From Chromobotia macracanthus (lineage: Eukaryota > Chordata > Actinopteri > Cypriniformes > Botiidae), in contig JAZGTH010000107.1 of the NCBI GenBank assembly GCA_036877525.1, forward strand, positions 1,521,001 to 1,585,000: a stretch of DNA of 64,000 nucleotides, given 5' to 3'. The notes beneath the pieces are model-generated. The model was not told the DNA's origin, ran no database searches, and saw only the letters and a program-made list of their open reading frames with translations. Positions within the stretch are counted from its first letter, which is position 1, and each line of letters opens with the position of its first letter. Both the position numbers and the translations under genes were made by a program. Of the stretch, positions 26,001-35,090 are shown piece by piece.

Positions 26001-29000
26001 GCTGAGATGAAGAACACATAACAAATCAGACTGTATATTTTTATTTAAAGCCAAGATACAATAAAAACTATTAATTTTATGTATTAATATTTTATTTATC
26101 TGGAACACATATTTTGTGGAATTCATAAAATCTAATTCATAAAAGCTATTATTGTGTAAAGACAATTAAATGTAAGCTCTAATTAAAATTACTAACCAAA
26201 TGTAGAACTTTATAGTATTGCTATGGCAACTAAGGGTAACATTAAGGTAACTGATAGAGAAAAGAATATTAAAGTAGCAATACAGAACTTTTGCCTCTCT
26301 ATTGCCATCCCTGGTTGAAACATAAAATTGCAAGTTACTTAAGTTTTATTAATGTGTATGGCTAGTCTAAATTCTAAGCAACTGTACAAAGAACAAGCTA
26401 CAAATCCTCAGCACCTAGACATGCGATTTAGGAGCTGGTCATTCTTTCTGTTTATAGATGTGATATAACCAAGCGGACGCATGATGTCAAACTGACATAT
26501 CCTGTGAAATCAAACCTGACAGCTCCAATTATAAATCAATATTATACATTTACTGTTGTGATTTAGGCTAAGGTACAGGAGGAGACAAACTGAACAAAAA
26601 ATGTTCTGTACTTGCTCCACTGATTTTAATAAATGGACCAAATAAGTTGTATACAGCTTCAAAACCAAACATTATTCTTCATAAAGCTGCTTTGGAAGAA
26701 TGCATTGTGAAAAGCATTAGATAATTAATTTGAATTGAACAGAGAAAATAGATACACCATAATCTAATGATCATCCTTGAACCTACTGCCTAGCAGCTCT
26801 ACTGACAATATGAGCAACAATGTAAAGTGTGTCATTTATCAGGGCATGATGTTAGTGTTGGTAACTGTGTGGGAAGAACAAGCACAATACCTGAGTAAAA
26901 ATCCCAGGAAAACACCTGGCCACAGGAGGGTGCCACTGTATTGCACTTTGAAGAGACTACAATGCGCATTAGACCACCTCACACTTGTGGATACACCACA
27001 CTCTGCCCTCAACAACTGACCCACAATAAACCTAATCATACTTTAACTACTAAAATCATATATGACTCACCATAAACTAGTAAATTCTGCATCAGTTCTA
27101 CTTTCACTGATGAAACAGTGGCTACCCTGTTAGCAGTCCCACATGGAATCTGCCAAATTTTTCATATTTTCGTATATATTTTCATATAATCTGCAGAACG
27201 GATTTAAACCTGGTAAAATATATTGAATGAAGCAGAAATACTCTTTGCTAGCTAAAACTGGTACACTGTCAGAAACATAAGCTAAAGCTATAAATGTTGC
27301 ATGTCACTGGTAATATGTAGATAAGGTACAAAATGACATTTCCAACTGATGTTACAGTGTACAGTAGATATACTCTTTTAAGGGTGTTGCCCAGTACATG
27401 CTAATATACATTTTTTTCTGACAGTGTAAGATAAAAGTATTTAAAATGTGCAGAACCTGATCAATTTTGCAGAATTCTGGAGGTAGGCAGATTCCATATA
27501 AATGTATAAATGAACATTAAATGAATAAATGATATTTGGATAATGGATTGTAGGTCAGTGGATAAGGGCTGAGAGTTGTCATCACACACATTAGCTATCA
27601 CACACTTGACTCAGTGAGTGAGTGCACAGTCAATCGTGCAGGGTGGAATGTGCAGAGTGTCCAATAGCAGGGCAACAGCCTTACAGTGGCTTTAAAGAGT
27701 GGGTTTTGTTCAGGGAGGGGGAAGCAGCAGAGGAATATATTTAAAAAGAAAGGGGTAAAGGAGATGTATTACCTGCCAGAGGGGAGGAAGGTCTTTTCAC
27801 CTAGTTTCAGCTAAGACTTGGTCACATTTAAATGATCAAGGATGGGGGACAATTTACCACAAGAATTTCCCACAGATTTTTTTCGCACATGCTGTTTAGG
27901 TTCTTTTAGCGCCAAGTTTACTGAAGGTATTATGCAAATCATGTTTAGTGAATTCATCCCTCAGTGTTTTAAATATCATTGCTACACCTATTCAACTGCA
28001 TTCACGGATCAGATTCCAAATTATTTTGTCAAGCTCAGCTTCACAGACTGGTGTGTTAGGGTAAAGCTGAGCACATGAAAAGAGATTCATCTGTCTGCAG
28101 ATTCTCTCCATTTGAAGCTATTCCTGCAGCTAGTACATCAGAGGCTCTGAAAATAGCATGACAGACGGAGAAAGATCAAACACCATATGAATGAATATCA
28201 CAGTCGCCTACGACATCACTTCCTTTCTTCTCTCACAACAGCTTCTCAAATTAACACTCATTAACTAATGAGACTTGAAACATGCTAGATGTGTTGCTCA
28301 CATTTTTAACACCACTTGCACTCTCTCTGCATTTCTCTCTCACTTTGTCTCTTTTTTTTGTCTTCTTTTTGTATATATTTATATACTGCATATGGCAACT
28401 TGGATTGCAGATAGATAACATTGCAGTATTAGTTCAGTGTTTGTTAGGCAGATTTCTGTATGTTGCAATGGACTATTTATTCTTAGTGAAAGCTGTATAT
28501 ACGTTAAATAATTATATAAGATATTTACTCAATATTTCAGTATACCAACGTTTTATATCATTTTAACCCATTGTTACTAGGAATGTGTTTATTTGGCAAG
28601 TACCTATGTAAAGTAACTAACAAGATCAGCCAATCATAGTGAGCCAATCTATCTATAATGTATTTATAAACACAAAATTAACCCATTTTTAGCAGCCTGC
28701 CTCCTTGTCTCTCCACTAAGGAAACTTCAATTCACCAGTGCTGACCATTATCTCCAATCTAAACTGCCCTCCTGAAGAGATCTTCCTTAGCTCTGGTCCC
28801 TTAACAACCTCTTGGCACAAAAGCAGGCAGCAACCAAAGCACAATCGGGCAAAAGGTTAGTACAGCATATCAGGCACAGGGTAGAGGAGAGGGCATGCAG
28901 GTTCTCACCTATGTACTGTCCATTGAAATAGCCCTCACAGTCACAGTCCTCTGTAGGGAGGCAAGCAGGGAGAGAGGGAGTGAGCAGAGGAAACCAGGAG

Positions 29001-32000
29001 AGAGGGAGGAGGGCACTAGAGTTAGGCTGCAGAACTACAGTTAGACAAGCAGGTTTAAACAGTAGGCAGGCAGGTGGGCAGCAGGTATTTCAGTATGTGG
29101 TGGTCGTGGGGGGGTCTGTTATTTCCAGAAAGTTAATGATGGTGGATTATACTATATATGTTAGAAAACAGTTCATTCAAAAATGAAATCTGTCATTATC
29201 TGCATGATTCTCTTTATTTTCTGAACACAAAATCTGTTTGGCTCCTTAGAATAAATTCACTACAGTACAATAAAATTACAGTCATTATTCACTATAATCC
29301 CCCTACAGAGAACTGTTGCTCCCAGATCACCGAAAGCTACTGTACTGTATAAATAAAGCTACTCTATCATGGCTTTAGAACACATAACAGCACACAAGTC
29401 GTTTTATCTGTTAGGTTTAAAAGAGAAAGAACATTAACTATTCACTATGAATTGACCACAGAAAATAATAAATAAATAATGACAGAATGTTCATTTTTGG
29501 GTGAAACATTATCAGATCTGGGAATTAAAGGCATGAGTGAAAACAGTGACTGATTATGCCCCTAATATAAAATGAGGTCTTAGATTAAGACTGTTACAGA
29601 TGAAAAATGAATGCACTGGAACATCACTTGACAGCTGAAAACAATATAAGGAAAAAACTGGAAACATTTAAAAAAGTAGAGATTAAACAATAAAGAGATG
29701 AAGAGCCATCTGAGATATCACCCCATTTGTTTAAACAGTTAACAGTGCAGTAGAGATGAAAAAACATATGATAAAGAAGATGGCATTAAAGTGAAGATGT
29801 CTTTGTCTTTTGTTATATTACCCTGAACCTCTACTGTAATATCAGGGCGATTTATCACATACAGTTATATACAGAATATAACCAGCAGTGACATGTAAAT
29901 AATACTGAAATACCATGATGAAACCATGATGGTAATTACTAGGTCAGAGGAAAATACTAAAAAGAATTTGATGAAAAATGAATGATTCATGGTTAATTGA
30001 AATATAATTTTTACACATAATTGGGGTCTCTGGGAACACAAACATACAGAAAATCACAGCAGAATATGAGGGTTAAATAAATAAAAAATTAGAAATTGAA
30101 AATTAGAACATTGAAATGTACTAAGTGCTTGGGAGACTCTCTATTTGTGTGTGTGTGAGTACAGTAGAACAGCAGTATTAGTAGTATGTTCCGATTCACT
30201 GAGCTATTAAAGTTGCATATGAGCTCTGAACTAGAGGACCCACCTTTATCACATCCCTGGTCATCTGGGGTTTGCAGTAATCAGAAATGAAAAAATATCA
30301 TATCAGATTTCTAAACACTGATCCTGGTGCCTGGAGTTGTAATGGTAAAAGTTTTTTTATTATTATATCATAAATAATGTGTGTGTGAGAGACACAGAGA
30401 GAGAGAGAGAGACAGAGAAAGAGACAGAGAGAGAGAGATGTTGCTGAGTTCCAGATGTGTCTGTTCTCTAATCAGTTTAGATTACTGAACATGAAGCACC
30501 TTCTTGTATCTCAATATTCACCGGGCAGCCAAATGCATATTAGTCAAAACTAAATAATGATTGAAGGGGTTTTCAGTGAGGAAATGTAAATACTTACAGA
30601 CAGCTTTTTTCGGAGATTTGGATTTTTGAAGAGAGCCCATTTTTATTCTGTAGGCTAATCGCCTGAGGGAGAAAAACATTTAATGAGAACTTCAAAGAGT
30701 GAGATACATGAAATCCTGATAATCATGTCTTGTCCAGTTTCTACAATAGTCTGATTTGATACTCCTGGAGCTGAGAAATGCTACTGAGTGAGATCAAACA
30801 AACTCACTGATGAGTAAAACTCCCATTCTTAGTATGAGAGAATATCTAGCCAAGATGCACCCTACTGAGATGAAACAGGAGAAAAGACAGCTGGTCCATC
30901 TCTTCCTAGTAAGAAATACAGGGGATCATTTTAAGATCTAGAATTTAGAATTAATCCTGTTAATTTAACCTAAAGGAACCACAGCGTTGAGAGACTGTTG
31001 TATTAATTTGAGACTACAGATAACAATTGTGCAGCATCCACAGTATCCATCTCAGTATCCAACAAGACTGACCATCAGAATATTCACTCAGATGTTTTGT
31101 GGCTCTGGGTCAGAAAGGCAATTGTATCTTTTAATAGAAACACATTAGTTGATTATATAGTCTTACTGATATAACAAATCAGACTATTGTTTTTTAAAAG
31201 CATTACTGAAAAGACCATCATAAATACAACACTTATTTTTGCCTGTATTACAGACACAGTCCAGCTTCAGTAACCTGGGTTAAATTGTCATGCTAATGGA
31301 CACAATGGGCTCCTGTCTCACCTCTTGCAGGGATCAAATCAGCAGCCTTCCAACTGACAGCCCTGAGCTTTAACTACTACACCACACCAGCCTCATGTTA
31401 CAATGCATTACATTACAGTTTTATGAAAATTACACAGCTCTGATGTAGTAGTTCTTTATGTTTTAGGGGCTTTTTGTCCCACCTCTCCTGAAACAGTTTG
31501 GATGGGATGAGTCCTGCACGCAGGTTGCCGTCTCCCACTCTCTTGGCCTGCCACCAGGTCTTATCATCCTGACTGACCACCTGCAGGATGTCACCTCTTT
31601 TAAATGGAAGCCCCGCCTCCTGGCATGGTGTGGCCTTGTCCTCTAATGGGGTGTAATCAAAAAGCGCCCGCATGTAGACCTAGAGAAGTTACACAGTTAC
31701 TTAATTATGAGGCAGTGGCCGATGAAAACTGTATAGATTTTGGGGTTTCTAAATTTAATGGTCCTCTTTTGTTTTAACAGTCATTTACCTTGCTCTCCCT
31801 CAGCTTGTCTTCCTCTTTGATCGCTGGGATGATCTTCAGTGTGATAGACCCTTGAGATTGAGACTAAGAAAGAAACAGCTTGGTTGTTTGATTCATTTTT
31901 AATTCTTTTATTGTTTGATCACAACAATAAGGAATTATGGTTAGAAGAAGGAAGCGGTCCAGAAGGAAAGTATTACCAGCAGTTGACTGATCTCATCTGG

Positions 32001-35000
32001 CCTCTTGTGCGTTACAGCGATACCATTGACTTCCCTCAGTTCATCACCTACATGCACCAGACCTTTGGAAAGAGGAGGGCTACCAGATTTACAGACTTTT
32101 TTTTACACATTCCAGTTGTACCTGCTGTGCAATCCATAATACAATTCATAGGAGTAGTTCAATGAATTTTTAATGAGCAAGAAGATCATTCCAACCACTA
32201 CATGCGCGCACACACAGCCTGGAGTATGGATCAGGTGGTTAGTGAGTCTGTTTGATTTTCCTGATTGGGCCTCTAGAGACTCTTCTTGACCATGTAGATG
32301 GTCTATGTGTCATTACAGCAGACATGATGCCCAGTGCCCAGCATGGACAAAATAAAATAAAAAAATAAAACATAAAATACCTATAGCACAAAGGATTCTA
32401 GGCTATTCAGATACCTTAATAGGTTTAGAGATAAAGATAAGAAGGCTGGAATGATTTTCTATTGATATACACAATTCTTTTTTATTCAAACAGTACCTTC
32501 AATAAAATAGTTTTAAATTAGGATTATTATGAATTTCAGTATGGACTGAGATTAAAGATTAAAGACATGCTTTGAAGTGTCACTCACCACTCCTGTCTGC
32601 CGCCCCTCCCTTCATAATACGAGCTATAACCACAGCCCCAGTGGAATCATCACGCCGAATAGTGGCACCCTGAGAAAGAGAGAGAGTGAGAGAGTGTCTT
32701 AAACTACAGACACACAGAACAACAACACACACCATGGCTGTTGACATCTGACACAAATACTGATGCTTCAGCATTTTCTTACGTATCTAACTACTGCCAT
32801 TATTACTCACCAGTGGTTCTTTGTTTTTGACCAAGCGGACAATCTTGACAGACTCCTCGTCTAGATCATCTTCAAAGTCATCAGGCAGAGGAGGAAGCAC
32901 AGGGTCAAAGTTCTTCTGCGCCACTGTGTCATGAACTGACAAAACTGCCTGAAACAAGAGGAATGTGATCAAATATACACACAGACACATGCTTTTATTA
33001 AATATATACAACCCCAAATCATAAAAAGTTGGGACAGTATGGAAAACACAAATAAAAAAAGAAAGTAGTGGTTTCTAAATTTACTTTGACTTGTATTTCA
33101 TTGCAGACAATACAACAGCACATTATTTAATGTGTTCATGATTTTTATTGTTGTTTCTTCAAAAAACAAAATTCCTATTTTGGCTCTTGCAACACATTTC
33201 AAAAAAAGTTGGAACAGGAGCAATTTAGGGCTAGTAATCAGGTAAATTGGTTAAATAATGATGTGATTTGAAACAGGTGATGTCAACAGGTGATTGTAAT
33301 TATGATTTAGTACAAAAGCAGCATCCAAGAAAGGTCTAGTCCTTTAGGAGCAAAGATGGGCTGAGGATCACCAGTTTGCCAACAAATACGTGAGAAAATT
33401 ATTGAAACGTTTAAAAACAATGTTCCTCAAAGAAAGATAGGAAGACATTTGCTTATTTCACCTTCAACAGTGCATAACAATTAAAAGATTCAAGGAATGT
33501 GGAGGAATTTCAGTGCGTAAAGGACAAGGGCGCAAGCCTAAGCTGAACAACCGTGCTCTCCGATACCTCAGGTGGCACTGTATCAAGAATCGACATTCAT
33601 CTATAAGCAATATCACCACATGGGCTCAGGACTACTTTGGCAAACCTTTGTCAAGTACCACAATACGTAGTTACATCCACAAATGCCAGTTAAAACTGTA
33701 CTGTGCAAAAAGGAAGCCCTATGTTAACAGTGTCCAGAAGCACCGTTGACTTCTCTGGGCTCGGAGGCATCTGGGATGGACCATCACACAGTGGAAACAT
33801 GTACTGTGGTCAGATGAATCAGTATTTCAGGTATTTTTGGGAGAAATGGACGCCGGTGCTCCAGAGCAAAGAACAAAAGGATCATCCAGACTGTTACCAG
33901 CAACAAGTCCAAAAGCCAGGGTCTGTCATGGTATGGGGTTGTGTCAGTGCCCTTGGTAAAGGTAACTTGCACTTCTGTGATGGCACCGTTAATGCTGAAA
34001 AGTACATAGAGATTTTGGAGCACAATATGCTGCCTTTAAGAAGACATCTTTTCCAGGGACGTCCATGCATATTTCAGTCCTGGCTGCGGAGGAAGAGGAT
34101 ACAGGTACTTGACTGGCCTGCCTGCAGTCCCGACCTGTCTCCAATAGAGAATGTGTGGCGCATTTTGAAGCGCAAATTTTTTTTTTTTGCTTATATACCT
34201 TGAGATGAGGTGATGTCAGCAGATGCAGGAGCTCTTTTTCCTCAACACTCATTGGTCCACTTTGCAACTCCTCTGCCACCTACCAATTTAAGGCAGAAGA
34301 AAATCAAAATATCTTACAGCACTTACCAAGCCAAACCTAACCCAAAACCTACAGTGAAGAACAAAACAGAGGCTAATTATTGTTTTATATTCACCCCAAA
34401 TACCATTAAACTCTGATCTCATGTAATATTTTAATAAGCTATTAATCATTCCTGTGGTGGGTATATGACAGAGACTAAAGCACTTACATCCTCTGCTAGA
34501 GTGGAGGCACTATGAAGAACTGGGGTGGGGCTCTGCCGTTCATACTGACGCAACTTCTCATGAATCTAGCAAAAACACACACAATGCACATTACAGATGA
34601 ATAAACCTAATGTAATGTATGCAATGCAAATATTTTACAATGTATGACAAAACAATTTACATAAACTGTGATACACTAAATTTACTTTTTTATATATTTA
34701 TTTACCTATTTATTTAATGAATTATTGGAAATTATATGGAATTATGCAAACTAGATAACAGCATAAACACTGTCAAACAAAATGACTGCCAAACACTACT
34801 TCCACAGTGCGATTTTCAGTCTTGTAGATGACACGCACCTTCATAAGGTAGCAGAGACTCCTCTCACTAAAGACATCTTTGAGGAAGACCATGTCCTCTT
34901 TGTGATTGGCATCAGGACGCAGCTGTGAGGTCAGCAGGGCAAGCGTCTCATGCAGCCCTACACACAAAACAGGAGATCAGCAAGTGTCAATGACAATAAA

Positions 35001-35071
35001 TAAGTGTTTGTCTATATACATGTGTGATATGTACCTGCTTCTGCAGAGAGAACAGGCATAGCTTCTTTCAT
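22915..35071 (-). CDS. mpp3: MAGUK p55 subfamily member 3 (MPP3), complete coding sequence, 18 exons
   Basis: Splicing 18 exons gives a 591-residue protein, close to the 585 residues of mammalian MPP3, with every phase consistent. The order is L27 region (about 13-115; GLHETLALLTSQLRPDANHK, KELLHLLTSPHL), PDZ (about 137-213; EPLGATIRR, LVHVGDELREVNG), SH3 (about 233-297; MRALFDYTPLEDKATPCQEA, WWQAKRVGD), HOOK region (298-345) and guanylate-kinase-like domain (about 388-591; RPRLVVLIGSLGARI, EYGEYKENLYGT, ending FWVPVSWVKA). The nucleotide-binding loop lacks its lysine, as in other MAGUKs, so it is expected to act as a binding module and not an enzyme. MPP3 is a membrane-associated scaffold at cell junctions and synapses. 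Two in-frame ATGs exist at 35071 and 35059; the second (MPVLS) matches the mammalian start. A decayed Tc1 copy lies in intron 4. Confidence 0.96.
23414..23542 (-). CDS. mpp3: mpp3 exon 17: GK domain
   Basis: The 129-nt exon encodes ALKTLRTAEFKPYVIFVKP and an Arg/Ser-rich insert (RIPESRRRRSAATSPGGGEH). The insert lies where mammalian MPP3 has a variable loop. Acceptor is ctgccacag and donor ACA|GTGAGT. Confidence 0.94.
23671..23693 (+). repeat. (GTCT)n microsatellite
   Basis: Nearly six perfect GTCT units lie in mpp3 intron 16, upstream of exon 17 in the sense of transcription. Confidence 0.9.
24195..24303 (-). CDS. mpp3: mpp3 exon 16: GK domain, EYGEYKENLYGT
   Basis: The 109-nt exon encodes FIEYGEYKENLYGTSIEAIR and SVQAKNKMCLVDVQPE, the most conserved part of MAGUK guanylate-kinase domains. 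Acceptor is gtctgtag and donor GAG|GTAAAT. Confidence 0.95.
24460..24553 (-). CDS. mpp3: mpp3 exon 15: GK domain, TTRPKKSHEKEGVEYHFVS
   Basis: The 94-nt exon encodes TTRPKKSHEKEGVEYHFVSR and QAFDADVQNN. It contains the T-R-P..E-x-x-G-x-x-Y-H-F-V GK signature. Acceptor is atcacag and donor AA|GTGAGT. Confidence 0.94.
24904..24984 (-). CDS. mpp3: mpp3 exon 14: start of GK domain
   Basis: The 81-nt exon encodes GSLGARINELKQKVIAENSH and RYAVAVP. The G-S-L-G-A-R loop replaces the usual kinase P-loop and lacks the catalytic lysine. Acceptor is tgtacag and donor C|GTAGGT. Confidence 0.94.
25840..26001 (-). CDS. mpp3: mpp3 exon 13: HOOK end and GK entry
   Basis: The 162-nt exon encodes AGLRRSFRLSRKDRRGSAGD, then FVTYEEVTRYQQRPNERPRL and VVLI. 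The basic AGLRRSFRL and the VTYEEVxRYQ motifs are standard in p55-type MAGUKs. Acceptor is tcatctcag and donor G|GTAAGA. Confidence 0.95.
28909..28950 (-). CDS. mpp3: mpp3 exon 12: 42-nt HOOK exon
   Basis: This small exon encodes EDCDCEGYFNGQYI, the counterpart of mammalian ETCDCEGYLKGHYV. Acceptor is ctccctacag and donor G|GTGAGA. Confidence 0.9.
   Translation of the reverse strand, partial: RTVTVRAISMDST
30244..30264 (-). CDS. mpp3: mpp3 exon 11: 21-nt microexon
   Basis: The 21-nt exon completes Y and encodes DQGCDK, matching YDQPCDK of mammalian MPP3. It keeps phase 1 on both sides, so it can be included or skipped without a frameshift. Acceptor is aaccccag and donor G|GTGGGT. Confidence 0.85.
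30380..30439 (+). repeat. Imperfect (GA)n tract
   Basis: A GA-rich run with interspersed GACA units lies between mpp3 exons 10 and 11, about 115 nt from exon 11. On the transcribed strand it is a pyrimidine-rich (TC)n tract. Confidence 0.88.
30598..30662 (-). CDS. mpp3: mpp3 exon 10: HOOK region, basic
   Basis: The 65-nt exon encodes RRLAYRIKMGSLQKSKSPKK and AV. RRLAYR matches RRLSYR after the SH3 domain in mammals. Acceptor is tccctcag and donor T|GTAAGT. Confidence 0.9.
31285..31410 (+). repeat. Degenerate dispersed repeat, same group likely
   Basis: The stretch cttgcagggatcaaatcagc, agccttccaactgacagccc and ctactacaccacaccagcc resembles the 3' part of the common fish repeat whose 5' part is at 59191 (gggattcgaaccagcgacct... 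in the consensus). It lies in an mpp3 intron. Confidence 0.4.
31483..31679 (-). CDS. mpp3: mpp3 exon 9: SH3 domain
   Basis: The 197-nt exon carries essentially the whole SH3 domain: VYMRALFDYTPLEDKATPC, QEAGLPFKRGDILQVVSQDD, TWWQAKRVGDGNLRAGLIPS. It ends KLFQER at donor AG|GTGGGA. The acceptor is tctctag. Confidence 0.96.
31789..31863 (-). CDS. mpp3: mpp3 exon 8: PDZ end and linker
   Basis: The 75-nt exon encodes SQSQGSITLKIIPAIKEEDK and LRESK, the last PDZ strand and the linker to SH3. Acceptor is tttcttag and donor AAG|GTAAAT. Confidence 0.93.
31977..32062 (-). CDS. mpp3: mpp3 exon 7: PDZ core
   Basis: The 86-nt exon encodes LVHVGDELREVNGIAVTHKR and PDEISQLL, the PDZ helix and central strands. 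Acceptor is tttccaaag and donor CTG|GTAATA. Confidence 0.94.
32588..32669 (-). CDS. mpp3: mpp3 exon 6: PDZ carboxylate-binding loop side
   Basis: The 82-nt exon encodes GATIRRDDSTGAVVIARIMK and GGAADRS. With the preceding EPL it forms the P-L-G-A-T-I version of the ligand-binding loop. Acceptor is tttctcag and donor G|GTGAGT. Confidence 0.94.
32811..32948 (-). CDS. mpp3: mpp3 exon 5: L27 end to PDZ start
   Basis: The 138-nt exon encodes AVLSVHDTVAQKNFDPVLPP, LPDDFEDDLDEESVKIVRLV and KNKEPL, nearly identical to mammalian MPP3. Acceptor is cttgtttcag and donor CTG|GTGAGT. Its upstream intron is the one filled by a Tc1-like element. Confidence 0.96.
33007..34190 (+). mobile_element. Decayed Tc1/mariner-like DNA transposon in mpp3 intron 4
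   Basis: The left end 'acaaccccaaatcataaaaa' followed by 'gttgggacagtatgg' is the inverted-repeat end of a Tc1-like family common in fish, and a TA precedes it. The interior encodes transposase fragments such as RKGQGRKPKLNNRALRYLRW, CIKNRH, YIHKCQLKLYCAKRKPY, QKPGSVMVWGCVSALGKGNL and WPACSPDLSPIENVWRILKR. The reading frame is broken by a stop in the third codon after the ATG at 33356 and by frameshifts. The segment around the second catalytic Asp is missing between CIFQ and SWLRRKR. The C-terminus and right inverted repeat are absent, and a T12 run stands at the right border. It lies antisense to mpp3. Confidence 0.9.
33513..34176 (+). pseudogene. Tc1-like transposase remnant
   Basis: Two open fragments (33513-33749 and 33703-34203) in different frames cover the DNA-binding second half and the DDE domain. 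The first catalytic Asp (WSDES, near 33805) is only readable in yet another frame. The DN motif of the second Asp is deleted, while the final Glu (SPIENVW) remains. The protein cannot be active. Confidence 0.9.
34199..34279 (-). CDS. mpp3: mpp3 exon 4: second L27 domain
   Basis: The 81-nt exon encodes VAEELQSGPMSVEEKELLHL and LTSPHLK. The acceptor is attggtag. The donor is AAG|GTATATAAGC, directly followed by an A12 tract (T12 on the plus strand) at the end of the transposon. Confidence 0.93.
34488..34565 (-). CDS. mpp3: mpp3 exon 3: L27 region
   Basis: The 78-nt exon encodes IHEKLRQYERQSPTPVLHSA and STLAED, matching mammalian IHEKLRYYERQSPTPVLHSA. Acceptor is tttgctag and donor GAT|GTAAGT. 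Confidence 0.94.
34839..34957 (-). CDS. mpp3: mpp3 exon 2: first L27 domain
   Basis: The 119-nt exon encodes GLHETLALLTSQLRPDANHK, EDMVFLKDVFSERSLCYLMK. Acceptor is tgtgtgtag and donor AAG|GTGCGT. Confidence 0.95.
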
Positions 35072-35090
35072 GGATCAGAAGGAGGTTGGC
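35035..35090 (-). CDS. mpp3: mpp3 first coding exon with 19 nt of 5' UTR
   Basis: The exon follows acceptor tttcttttag, has 5' UTR at 35072-35090 and encodes MKEAMPVLSAEA before donor G|GTACAT. Translation may start at 35071 or at 35059 (MPVLS, as in mammals). The acceptor shows that a further non-coding exon lies upstream. Confidence 0.85.

Noticed and set aside
31884..32165. 93-codon plus-strand frame (WLEEGSGPEGKYYQQL...) that looked protein-like
   Set aside because: The stretch 31977-32062 is the reverse complement of the mpp3 PDZ exon LVHVGDELREVNG. The apparent order comes from that exon's conserved codons.
33989..34279. 96-codon minus-strand frame beginning inside an L27 domain
   Set aside because: It is mpp3 exon 4 read past its donor into the transposon. 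Only 34199-34279 is coding.
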